Below, in pieces: positions 1 to 11,500 of a DNA stretch of 64,000 bases. The stretch's first letter is position 1, and each line of letters opens with the position of its first letter. Location of the stretch: assembly GCA_950097015.1 (NCBI GenBank), contig CATNEN010000005.1:2232001-2296000 (forward strand), in the 5' to 3' direction. This DNA is from Macrostomum hystrix. Lineage: Eukaryota > Platyhelminthes > Macrostomidae. Position numbers and translations under genes: made by a program. The notes beneath the pieces were generated by a model. The model was not told the DNA's origin. It was given only the letters and a program-made list of their open reading frames with translations, and ran no database searches.

Positions 1-824
1 CTCACTCTGTCATTAAGTTTAAATCTGTCATATAAAATAGACAAACAATACATTCAAATTAAATAATCGATGCCATAATTACTGTTAGGCACAGGGTCAG
101 TGTAAGAGTAATTCTTATTTTGCCTCCTAAGTTTAACTACATGGTAAGGCCACATAAATTTCGGGTGTAGCTGTGGCTACAGTTTCCTAGTTCAAGCTTT
201 TTGGGGGTTTAAATAATGCCCTTAGCACCCTTAAACCAACCCTCAATACATAGTGTGAAGATACACTGTTTGGTTAGGAGAATCAGAGTAGATATACACA
301 CCTATTTGGAAAAGTTTAAAGATAACAAAGAAAGATAACCTGCCTGCCTTAGTTACAAGTTACGAGTATATATTTAATAAATATAGGAATTTTTGTATTT
401 TTTAGCTCCTAAATTAGAAACTAATGTGGCTAGGAATTTACTATTGCACTACTTACTAAATACTGAACTGCTTGTTTTTGAGGCATATTTTCCTTGAATA
501 ATTCCTAAGCCTTAGTAGCACATAAACTACCTGATATACCATCAGCTAAATAGTAATGTCAACATAGCTCACTGAAGGCCAAATCACACCTAAAAAACAA
601 AAATACATTTTAGTAGCTAACTTAGTAATAAAAAGTCAAGATAAATTAATTTTACTTTTATTAATTTACAGCTGTTTATTTGACATTCTAAATATTTTAT
701 AATTTAATATATGATAGCTGAGCTATCTATAGACACAATCACAAGAAAGCATTATACAAGAACTAGCTAACAATTGTGCAAACTAAAACATAAAATAATT
801 TTCCTACTATAGATACACACTCAC
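1..824. other. AT-rich, probably TMEM106 intron 1
   Basis: No exon recognised on either strand. On the minus strand this lies just downstream of a good donor (GTGAGT, complement of 819-824), so it is most likely the first intron of the TMEM106-like gene running off the window. Confidence 0.5.
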
Positions 825-939
825 CTCGAGGTACTTTTCCTGTGCCATTGCAGGTTGGGCAGTTTACACCAGTAACGAGCTCTTCATATTGCGGAATATG
901 ACGATTGATTGAGTCGCTCTCAGAGCTAGAAGCTTGCAT
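825..939 (-). CDS. TMEM106: TMEM106-like protein, first coding exon (gene truncated by window edge)
   Basis: The exon has 38 codons plus one base, from an ATG at 937-939 to a GTGAGT donor. It ends with CPTCNGTGKVPRG, the CxxC-x-GTG-x-(I/V)PRG cytosolic motif found just before the membrane segment of TMEM106A/B/C. The upstream residues QYEELVTGVN also align with the vertebrate family. TMEM106 proteins are single-pass type II proteins of late endosomes and lysosomes that affect lysosome size, transport and acidification. The two CxxC cysteines are intact. The membrane span and luminal domain are not in the window. The length and position of this exon match an N-terminal first exon. Which paralogue it corresponds to cannot be told from this piece. 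Confidence 0.8.
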
Positions 940-2285
940 ATTGATTCGAAAAGCTAGCTGGATCTAGCTGATAGCTGGGTTACCTATTAACGGCTTTATT
1001 TAAAGAATATCCACACTACAGCGCTACAGCGCTAATATAGATAAAGATGAAATTAACTTATAGTTTGACAAGTAAGTGCCACGCCAGGAAAATATATTTA
1101 CTGTACGACTTTATAAGCAAATTTCAGTGATATTTTTTCAGCACGATGAAAATATGTAGCGGTGTTTCAAGTAATCGTCTAGTAAGTTAATATGTCGGAG
1201 AGCAATGGACGTGTGGGACTAACATTTAACAAAAAATATACGGGCCATTTCTATGAAAAATGCAAAATTAAATACTAGCTATTTATTAAACGCTTTAACA
1301 AAGCAGCATTAGGTAAAAACTAAAGGAACCTTAAAAACCCTATTTAACGTGCAAAACTTTCCTAGACTATTTTTTCCAATCCCATGCCTAACAGATTAGC
1401 TGGTATAGATAACTGAAAATAAATAACTAATAACCAGATGCAGTTATGACGCATGTTAGTTGCAGTGCGGCTGTACAGCTGCTTTTGACTCAATTGACTC
1501 AATGCCACGATGCATGACTGACGTCGCCATTGGGAATTAAGTGGGGGTAAGTCACTCTCAAACTTTAGCAAATGACCACTAGGAGTAAAGTCTACTACTA
1601 GTGGTCCTTGTTTAGCGGGGACAGCATGCACTTTCGCGAAATTTGTACGCGCGCTTAATCAATGCACAATATATGCACAAACACAATATAAAGCACAATA
1701 TATGCGCATGCGTTTTTTAATTGAAATGCTTGCATCGAGCGCCTGGGTATCAAGCTTTAAGCACTGCCAAAATTATTCTCCACTTTTTTAACGCAGTTGA
1801 GCGGTGCATCTGTACTGCTTATATTAAATGCTGAAATTTTCGCCTTAAATTGAAGTCAAAGGGTCATAGTCTGTATTGTTTAAACCTCAAAAATTCCGTT
1901 TTCGTTCCGTTCCCACACAGATATACCTTGCTTTTATTATGCTTATTATTTTTTACTAACCGACTTAATTTTTATAAACAAGCATTTTTATTTGTCAAAT
2001 ATATAATAAATTAATACTAACAAATGAATCAGAGATTAGGGTAGTAAAACCTTACGATTTTACTGAATATGACACTATCATCCCTTCAACTATGTAGGCT
2101 CAGCTACAATGCTAAGTTTGCACCACAACTGTTTGCTGACAGAAGCAGTGAGCAGCTTGACAGTGTGTAAACTGTTTATGATTCAAATGCGATGTGTCCC
2201 TAAGATCGTACGTGTCGCAAATATAATTAAATATTTCGTCTGCAGAGTTTCTTCTAATTGTAAATAATATATTTAAATAATAATA
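940..2285. other. Intergenic, AT-rich
   Basis: Upstream flank of the TMEM106-like gene. It should hold that gene's promoter and 5' UTR, but no convincing TATA or initiator arrangement could be assigned. No exon-like reading frame was found. Confidence 0.4.
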
Positions 2286-2555
2286 TAGCAATTGGGCCAG
2301 ATGTGCAGCCGACAGAACAGCCGAAGCTATTTCTCGGCGCATCTGAGCGTACATCGTACATGTTCAATCGGCCATGGACCGAAGGGACGCCACACCCACT
2401 CTCATTTACCCATCTTAGTGCTGGTACCTATTTAAAAGCTGGGTGAACTGAAGTATTTCGGAGTTAAGCATCTTGCTAAAGGACTCGGGAATTCTCGATT
2501 CCCGATTTTTTGTGAAGTCGGGAATTGAACCCATGACCTTCAAATCGTGAGTCCA
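2286..2555 (-). mobile_element. tRNA-derived SINE, diverged copy
   Basis: On the minus strand it starts with a tRNA-like head (B-box-like GGTCATGGGTTCAATTCCC near 2520-2540) and continues through the family body: CAGCTGGGTGAACTGAAG-like at about 2440-2457, CCATGGAC at 2373 and GGCCAGATGTGCAGCCGACAG at 2294-2314 (plus-strand senses). It shares this order of blocks with the copies at 10.9 kb and 14.4 kb. Confidence 0.75.
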
Positions 2556-4115
2556 ACAAGCATCGTAAATAAAGATGTACGTAAATACTCGCAGAAATTA
2601 AACAAATAATGAAATCCTGATATTGTATTATTTTGTTGTAAACAATAAATAAACATTGCACGAAGCTTCAGTTAGTTTCGTTATTGTACGCTCGTAAAAA
2701 TTAGAAAATTTGATAGCAAGTATATGTTTTCAATTTTAGTCTCTTTAACAGATTAGCAGAAGTCTAACTGTAGACTTATTCGTATGACAAAAAATTCTTC
2801 AGCAAGAAAGTTTGTGTTCTAAGAAATTAATATTATTTAACTCAGAATTAAAACTGTAGCTATTCAATCGCATGATTTTTTAAAAAGAAAAACTGAACAG
2901 TGTATGATGTCACGAGGGTTAAATAGTTCTTTCTTTAGCTTTCAACTGGCAAAAAAGTGCGTCCAGTCTACTTTTGTCGAGTAGTTAAAAAATCAGAGCT
3001 TAAAATTGTCAAAGTCGACAAAATAGATATTGCATCCACAGACTGATATGGAAGAAATATAATTTAGCAAATTAGCAATCTGCAATGTTTTGCTAATCAT
3101 GGCATTAAACAAACGGCAATTATCAAAAGGTCGTTGAAAATAAAAAAGAGATTCTGAATAGAAAACAAATATATCTAAAGATATTAATTCAAAGCACTGA
3201 GATAGCAATAAATTAGCCAAAATAGGTTAGATATAGCACAGCCAATAGGATAACTAAACAAGAAGAAAGATGCAGTTAAAAAGAATTTTAAATATCAATT
3301 GTGAATAAAAGTCTCAGATTACATGTCAGATTTATAATAGTACGGAATGTGCTAAATAAATATAAATTGTGACAGTATAATGTAATAAGCGAATTGACTT
3401 TACAGAAAAAACGTATTTTGAATAACATTTAATAAAAGCTTGCGAACGAAAATTCCAATGGCATAAGTCAGAGCAAATGTGACTTATCGGCTCAATTTTA
3501 CTTCAACATAAAAATATGTTCAAATTTAGCAATCTAATAACAAAAAGCCAATGGACATTTCAATTAGCAAATCGCATAACGACCAGTGATTATGGCTGCT
3601 TACATACAGAGAGCATCAATATTAATTGTCAATTTTTAACGATGGTTTTATAACGATAGAAGTGCATCTACATAGAAGTAAAACAAGTGGAACTTCGCAT
3701 GAAATTTCAATAAAATTAAATAAATTTATCGCCTAAACTGACTTAAAAACGGATAGTAAATTGTTTATCTAGAAAAGGACTTCTAAAACAGTTATTCGGT
3801 TGTATATGATGCAGCAGTGCAGAAAAATTATCCGTATTCGTATTTTACGAGCGTATATACTGTCATTGTGTCATATAACCAGCTACTCTTTACATGTCTA
3901 CGGCGGTGTAAGTAATATGCAGTTAGTAGGCAATTCTCTATTGCGAAGTCAAGCATAAAAATCTCAATAGTTTTCTCTAGTGTGTTTTAAAATAACAAAA
4001 TAGTGTAAAACAGTACGAAGTATAGGAAAATCTATTGGCCATTCCTTAGAAAAAAAAATTTTAAGCGTAAAAAAGAATGTGGTAATTATCAATTTGTTCC
4101 GATTTTGCAACCGCA
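2556..4115. other. Intergenic, AT-rich
   Basis: Many stops in all frames. No exon, RNA gene or array recognised. Confidence 0.4.
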
Positions 4116-7100
4116 TCAGAAATAGGTCAGATCTCGAGTGTCGTGACGGCCAAACTGTCTCAGGCTGATGCTCCCCTCGTCTGGTGGCTCTGTAACCGCG
4201 GTTTTTCAAATGCGTTTGTTATTTTCTAAACATTCAAAAAGTTTTTCACTTTCTAGGATACTTAAAAAAATTGTACGAGAAGAGTAGATAGAATAGGTTA
4301 TTCTCGACTTATGTACATGCCTGCATAGCTACTCATATATGTACACGTTATTTTTGTACTTTAACTGAAAATAAGAAGAGAAAACCAAAAGATACACCAG
4401 ACCCATCAGTTAGGTCGGATGTGTCGCGCAGCTGCTATCGCGCGCGGCGCATTAAGCTTGGCTGTGTACCGCTCTTCAGTCCATGGACTGGGGCCGCAGC
4501 TAAACGCACATTATATTTCCAACCCAGCTAATGCTTACAGCTGGGCGAAAATGGCACTAATTTAAAGTCTCGCACACAGATATTTTATCAGGCTGAGATG
4601 CGAACGTCTGACCTCTTGGTCAAAAAAGCCAGTGCTCTATAGACTGGGCCCCATGATCCCTAATGAATAAGAAAGAGATGAAATGAAGTTTAAAATCAAT
4701 GACAGTGTCAAAAAATTTCCGTTATAATAATTAAGCCATCAAATGCAAAAGTCGATAGATCAGGAACTCCAAGGGCACACGAAACAAAGAACACGTGAAC
4801 ACAATCTGACGATTTAAACAAAATCCAGATGCTGTACATGTAAGAGTGAAGAAGCATCGCAATATACATAGTGGGTTCTGCTTAAAACCAACAATACACA
4901 ATAAAATTCGACTCGAGCTATCGTAGTAAACGATTCATTGGTAGTTTATTATAGCTTATGTATGCTTTTCGTTCTAAAAGTCTGCATGGCGCTTAAGATC
5001 TAGTGCAAAAAATCAACAGAACTGATGAAATACGAGCTATGTACTGCAGCAATTTTTCTAGTAAATCTATAGTAAGCTATCGTGTGTATAAAAGTGAAAC
5101 TAGATCGCACACAGAGAAAATTTTAAAGGCTTTCAATATCTATAGATTCTAGATATCAAACAGAAGAAATTCTAGATAGGCTGCAGAGGAAAATGCAATA
5201 TATGGTATTTAATAGTCGAATTTATTTTCGCTACTGGTATCCACTTATTTTTACTTTCGCTTCAAGTAAAATATTTACGAGCATAAATTTATCGATTTAA
5301 AATCTGTGGCAAAATGATGGTTCAATTTGCTATTTCCTTTACAAACTTCGTTGACTAAGGCACTAATATTTGGAGAAGCTAAAGGTAGCTGTTTTTAAGT
5401 ATGAACTTCAGGCTAATATATATGCTGACTGACTCCGAGATTGCACAGTATGAACCAGCCTTCTAAATATTTTAGTGTATAGAAAATTTATTTCCGGAAA
5501 TTTTGTTGTACGTAATTTGTACTAAAATACATATTTTGTTGCTTTTCTCTATATACTACTTATCAACTTAAGCATTTCAAAGGAGACAAAATATGTGTTT
5601 AATCTGACCCGGCGATCCGACATCCTCTGGGATGGCGTTTAAACCAGTTGAAGACCGCGGAGACTTTACAATACCGACACCTCGTTGATGTTCGTTCTTC
5701 CTCTTTTTACTATGACCTGGTATAGCATGATATTTGTAGCAATAACTATATTAATAGCGAAATCATTCCTAGCAGAAAGAGTACAGTGATATTTCGTTTT
5801 TTATTGTCTTTTGTAACTATTTGTTTAGCTTAAAACTAACAACACGTTAAAACAAACTATAAAATACCTGTTATTTTGCGACATAATTAACTTCAAAGAC
5901 TTCATGCAACGACTAGCAATTAAAAAACCTGTAAAGTATCTATATTGGCTAAATTATTTTAGTTTTGAATGTGTATCGTAATTGCGTAAAAGTAAATGTA
6001 GCACCATAAATGAAAGTTGTGAAATATTCTGTTTGCGAGTAATAACAAAAACACACATCGAATGAGTTGCAAAACAAATTATAGAGCAAACAAAAAACTC
6101 GAACGTGTTGGATGCTGCCTATAAATTTTGCCGTCTATGCATACTTCTTTTTTCACCTTCGCGAGAAGATATGGATATCGATTTTAGGATTCTTAAGGAT
6201 TGTATTTATAACTAAATGCAAAAGCGTCTAAATTGGCTGTAAAATAGAGTTGCAGCTAACATTCTGTCATGCGCAGATCGATCGTGAAAAAATAGGCTAA
6301 ATTAAGTTTAATTAATAAGTTTCGATGAAAAATTATTCTTAAGTTTACTTTTAGTTTCCTAACAGTGATACCTGTTGCCCTACAAGAGCTAATTAATGGC
6401 TGAAATACTAAACGGGCATCGAATAACAAAAAGTGCAAAATGTTGCAACGTTCCTGCCTTTCTAATTCACATTACTACAACTACAACTTCTGTATAAAGT
6501 TACAAAAATGTAACAACTGTGTTGAGTTTGAGCTGTGTAGAACATAAAGAACTTTACCTAAACTACAAAATTCTTAGAAAGGAAATTGCACCTTTTAGAA
6601 GTTAGAAAGGGATCGGGGCTTTTTTAAATACCCTCATTTTTTATGCATCTCCCAAAATATTATTTCAGAATCACAAAACGTCGTCATTGCTGCGTTATTC
6701 AACGATTCTCGTCGGGGGCGTCTGGTGGCAATAATCACCAATAAGGCATAATTTCTCAGGTCACATAATTTCATAATGTAAACATGTCGGCTGTATAGCA
6801 ATGTCAGTTGTCCTTGTAACCACGGTCTCCGACAAGAATCGCTGAATATCTTGACGATGCTGACCTCGGACGGCTTGGAAAGTTAGTTCATCGTAAAGGG
6901 CAGAAAATTTAGATCCATATAGTGAACTTTCAGGAAAATCGGTCATTCGGTTTGGGAGCAATCGTGAAGTGGGCAGTGGGCATTTGAAATGCCCCGATGG
7001 TCTTTCCCCCGGTGGGAGGGAATAGCGTGGTCTTTCTACTTCCGAAAATACGAAAAAGAAACGAAACAAAAACACGGAAACCAACTCACCGCCGCCCTCC

Positions 7101-7579
7101 TTGCGTCGACGTCGCTTATCGCCTCCGTTTCTCGTCGGTGAACTCTCGCCGAACAGTCGATAGCCGCGCTGTCCTTCTGATTCTTCTTCGTCGTCTTCCG
7201 TAACCGAGCGCTCCGTCAAAGGCGGATCGTCGACCGCCACCGCAGCAGCCGGTGTAGCAGCTCCGCGCAACGCCACTTCCCCATCGATAGGCGGCGACTG
7301 CTCGTCTCTCTTTTTGCGACTCTCCTTCCGATTCTGCCTTCTCTTCTGGCGCAGGTCCTGCTGTTGACCATCTTCAACGTCATCTTCGTCCTCTTCTCGA
7401 CGATGCTGGCGTCGGCGATGACGCCGCTTTTCTTTGCCGCCGGTCGATGATGCGCCGGCGGTTTCTGTTGCGCCCGCGGGCTGCTCCGGGCCGTGAGGCT
7501 TCAGCAGCTCCGGTGTGGAGCCTTTGCCGCCGCTAAAAGTTATTTGATTGATCAATTGTTCTAGACTGTACGACGTCAT
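4116..7579 (-). CDS. Four-exon gene for an unrecognised charged protein (~309 aa)
   Basis: Proposed exons on the minus strand are 7090-7579, 6765-7038, 5609-5700 and 4116-4189. The lengths sum to 930 nt and all phases agree. The ATG is at 7577-7579 and the stop TGA at 4116-4118. Exon 1 encodes MTSYSLEQLINQITF, then a low-complexity region rich in Arg/Lys and Glu/Asp, including a stretch near residues 50-95, and RNGGDKRRRRKEGGG at its end. Exon 2 includes KFSALYDELTFQAVRGQ. The last exon ends SLRQFGRHDTRDLTYF. I do not recognise the family. Its basic/acidic makeup suggests nuclear or microtubule-associated disorder, but that is only inference. The exon 1 donor (GTGAGT) is strong; the exon 2 and 3 donors (GTGACC, GTCAGA) are weak, so the 3' half is less certain. 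An alternative is a single reading frame 6761-7579 that retains the 51-nt intron. Confidence 0.5.
4395..4660 (-). mobile_element. tRNA-derived SINE-like element, related head and body
   Basis: The minus strand begins with a tRNA-like head: A-box-like TCTATAGAGCACTGGC near 4625-4640 and B-box-like GACGTTCGCATCTCAG near 4600. The body shares TCAGTCCATGGACTGG (4477-4492) with the other SINEs. The middle is diverged, so this may be a separate subfamily or a chimera. Confidence 0.55.
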
Positions 7580-8027
7580 GTTTTTCGTGTATCTACTACT
7601 ATATTGAGCATGCTAACACTGCTAACACCAGAAGAGATTCAGAAAGAACATGCAATCTACCAATCCACTGCTAATAGAGTGTTTCAAGCTACATCAACGA
7701 AAAACAATGCAATCTTAAACGTTGTGCAATCAGTACGACATCGAATGTCTTCAAATTAGATTGTTCTAAAAAAGTTTGGTTCATTGCTATTTTTTGACAA
7801 CCCTAGCTATGGGAAGAACACATTCACCAAGCTTGACCTAACCACGTGACTGAACTCAGCCAATGAAATTCGATGCTAAATAAAAAATCTGTATGTTACG
7901 GACGCAGGCTATATAGTTGATATTTCAGACAACATCAAATTAACTAGACACTGAGAAAAATGCAAACATAGGGAGTAGAACAGCGAAACATCTCACTTTA
8001 TCTTATCTCTTCAAGTCTCATCTCTCC
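7580..8027. other. Intergenic spacer between charged-protein gene and anoctamin
   Basis: This is the 5' flank of the 4.1-7.6 kb gene and the 3' flank of the anoctamin. No further feature seen apart from the start of the pyrimidine array. Confidence 0.4.
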
Positions 8028-8490
8028 CCCATTTCTCACCTCTCCGGTCTCCGATCTCTGCCCTGTCTCATCTCTCTCCTGTCTCATCTCTCTCCTGTCT
8101 CATCTCTCTCCTGTCTCATCTCTCTCCTGTCTCATCACTCTCCTGTCTCATCTCTCTCCTGTCTCACTTCTCTCCTGTTTCATCTCTCTCCTGTCTCATC
8201 TCTCTCCTGTCTCATCTCTCTCCTGTCTCATCTCTTTCCTGTCTCATCTCTCTCCTGTCTCACTTCTCTCCTGTCTCATCTCTTCTCTGTCTCATCTCTT
8301 CTCTGTCTCATCTCTCCTCTGTCTCATCTCTCCTCTGTTTCATCTCTCTCCTGTCTCATCTCTCTCCTGTCTCATCTCTTCTCTGTCTCATCTCTCCTCT
8401 GTCTCATCTCTCCTCTGTTTCATCTCTCTTCTGTCTCATCTCTCTCCTGTCTCATCTCTCTCCTGTATCATCTCTCCCATGTCTCGTATC
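8028..8490 (+). repeat. 16-bp tandem array, unit CTGTCTCATCTCTCTC, ~28 copies
   Basis: The spacing of CTGTCTCA is 16 bp over the array, with C/T variants. It lies just 3' of the anoctamin last exon (8560-8749). Its unit is the near reverse complement of the array at 9066-9480. Confidence 0.9.
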
Positions 8491-8559
8491 ATTTTTTCAA
8501 GCGAGGTACATAAGCTCCCGACATCTGATTTCTTGGTGCAGAAAAAGTGCAATTGAATG

Positions 8560-11500
8560 CTAAGGTAAAAGTGATTCAGGAAAACAAAAATCTATAGAGA
8601 AAATGTGAACAAGAACTAAGAATAGAAACAAAAAACGGGTCGCGCAAACAATGAGGTCGTATTTTGTGTCTGGTACCCACAGCTGTTTTCGCTGCAGATT
8701 TGACAAGCTGGCAACACTGCAAGCGGAATCTTCGCCGTCCGAGATGACGCTATCGATGAGTTGATGCGAATGTTATTGAAATAATTATCCACTCATTGAA
8801 TTAAATGAATCGTCTACAAGCCAACTTCCTGCTAAGTATAAAAATAACGTTAGTCAAAGGCTTACTTGATGTTTCCTGAGCTGAGTATTTTCGGCACTCT
8901 GTAGCGTTCTCGACGAATTTGAAGCTGCACAAGCGAAGGCACATCCGGTATCACTGAACTGATGAAGTACTTCAGGCCGAGTACTACGTTCTGAGTGAGT
9001 TCATATATAGCAAGTACATGTAGGATCCTGAACTGGTGTATTTTTACTGTCAAAGTGCAAGCTTCTAAAACAGGGGAGAGATGAAACAGGGGAGAGTTGA
9101 TACAGGGGAGAGATAAGACAGGGGAGAGATGAAACAGGAGAGAGATAAGACAGGGGAGAGATAAGACAGGGGAGAGATAAGACAGGGGAGAGATAAGACA
9201 GGGGAGAGATAAGACAGGGGAGAGATAAGACATGGGAGAGATGAAACAGGGGAGAGATAAGACAGGGGAGAGATGATACAGGGGAGAGATGATACAGGGG
9301 AGAGATAAGACAGGGGAGAGATGATACAGGGGAGAGATAAGACAGGGGAGAGATGAAACAGGGGAGAGATAAGACAGGGGAGAGATGATACAGGGGAGAG
9401 ATGATACAGGGGAGAGATAAGACAGGGGAGAGATAAGACAGGGGAGAGATAAGACAGGGGAGAGATGATACAGGGGAGAGGTGAGAACACTGGAGATCAA
9501 GACGTTTAACAATTCAAGACTCAAAAGAAATGGGACAGAGCGAACATCAGACACAATGTCTCATCGCTAAAGTACAAAGTATTGTGTTGAAGCACGTTTT
9601 TACCTCAACAACCAGAACGATCGCGAGCTTTGAGGTCATATTGTTAAACGAATCCGAGTATTCCGGCCTACGTATCCAAGACGCGGTGAAAGCGATTAGA
9701 CAAGCGTTGCTAATGACGCCGGCTACGTTCATAAATTCGACAATATCGGCCCAGATGCCGATGTTCTGAGCTATCATAGCCACTGGTCGGCGGAAATTCC
9801 ACAGCATCCGGTGGGCATCGGTGGAGAGGTCGAACAGGTTGGTGAGCAGGGCGATCAACGGTGCCAGGGGAAACGAGGCGGCGAACAGCTGAGGGCGGAT
9901 TTCGTTTGTGTTTTGAGCTTTATACGCTATATAATAATATTATTCTTAATAGGAGGATTACAGGAGTGCAGGAGGGCTGCAGGCACTAGCACACGAGTTG
10001 CCGACACAATAGACCCGCAGCCAGCGAGGAGGCAATTCTGCCCAATTCGCTGACTCCTGAGCACACTCGCACACTTATACTGAACGCAAGAACACGCGCA
10101 CACAGGTGTGTACATCTGCTCTAAATTTCTCATGGTCAGACAGTGTACACTCTCGCAGTGCCTTGAAGGTTGGCCCTCAAGGGCGTGAATTGCACGAGAA
10201 GCCCCCAAGCCCTCTTTCTCTCCACTGTTCCGTCGAAAAAAAGATAGAAATTTCGAGGGTTTTTTACGGGTTCTTGCGAAACAATTAGCGACAGTCTATC
10301 CGCCGAACTTTGAGCACACTCATACGCGAATATGATGACTCCTACTCCGTGTGTGTGTACATCTGCCCCGACTATCACTGTGCCGCGGGTCCTCATAGGC
10401 GTAAATAGAGCGACAAGCTCTCAAAAAATTATTTTTGCGACTGCGCCCCGAAGATTCCCGGTAAATAACTGATCCCAATTAAAATCTTACCAATAGGTAG
10501 CCAAGCTGGATAATTTTCTCCATATATTCGTCGATTGTAAAATTGTTAAGTTCGAACTTCTGGTACTCGTTGAAGATGTAGGCGTTGACGTCAGTGGGTC
10601 TGACCAGTGTGGATTCGCCAGTGTCAATCTGGCTACGGCTGCATCGTTTCTTCAGAGCTCGATACTGACGCATGAGGAACCTGAGTTGTTCACGGTTCAG
10701 AGTTGCTTTATTCTTATTGGTTTGTTCACTACTGTGTTATTTTACCATTACGATAAGGTCATTTTTCGATTTGTTTATTTTTTTTTGTTTCTGTACGATT
10801 AATTTTCTTTAAAAATGGTTCGCTTTACGATTGGTTAGTTTTTCGATTGGTTCATTTCAAGGTTGTCTCGTTACAGTATAATTAATAATAATAATAATAA
10901 TTGATTACACCTGCCCCAATCGGGCCAGATGTGCAGCCGACAGCACAGCCGCAGCTATTGCGCGGCGCATCTGAAGGCTGCGTACAGCTGTTCAGTCCAT
11001 GGACTGGGGGGACGCCACACCCACCTTCAATTATCCCAGCTGATGCTGGTACCCATATAACAGCTGGGTGAACTGAAGCAATGCATAGTTAAGTGTCTTG
11101 CTAAGGGACACAAATTCTTTCAGTGGAGTCGGAAATCGAACCCCCGACCTTCAAGTCGTTAGTCAGACGCCCTAACCACTAGGCTACAACCTCTACAACC
11201 TCTTCAGTATAAGACTCCTTCATAATTGATATATGTCAATTTAGTTTTAATAATTGGTTAATTCCGGAACTCTTTCTTAACAATTGACTTCAGCTGAGCG
11301 TTCTGTTGAAGCTAAAATGTGTTTTTAGCAATGAAAATCAGTCACAGTGATTCGGATTTCAGTTATAACTCACGGCAAAACATGATCCATAAGCAGTTTA
11401 GGCATCGGTTTGGCAATCATCAGGATTAGCACCTGAAGTGACAGCATCGACATACAGTTGCCATCAGTGCCGCAGGTGTCAATAAACTCCTTGCCCAGGT

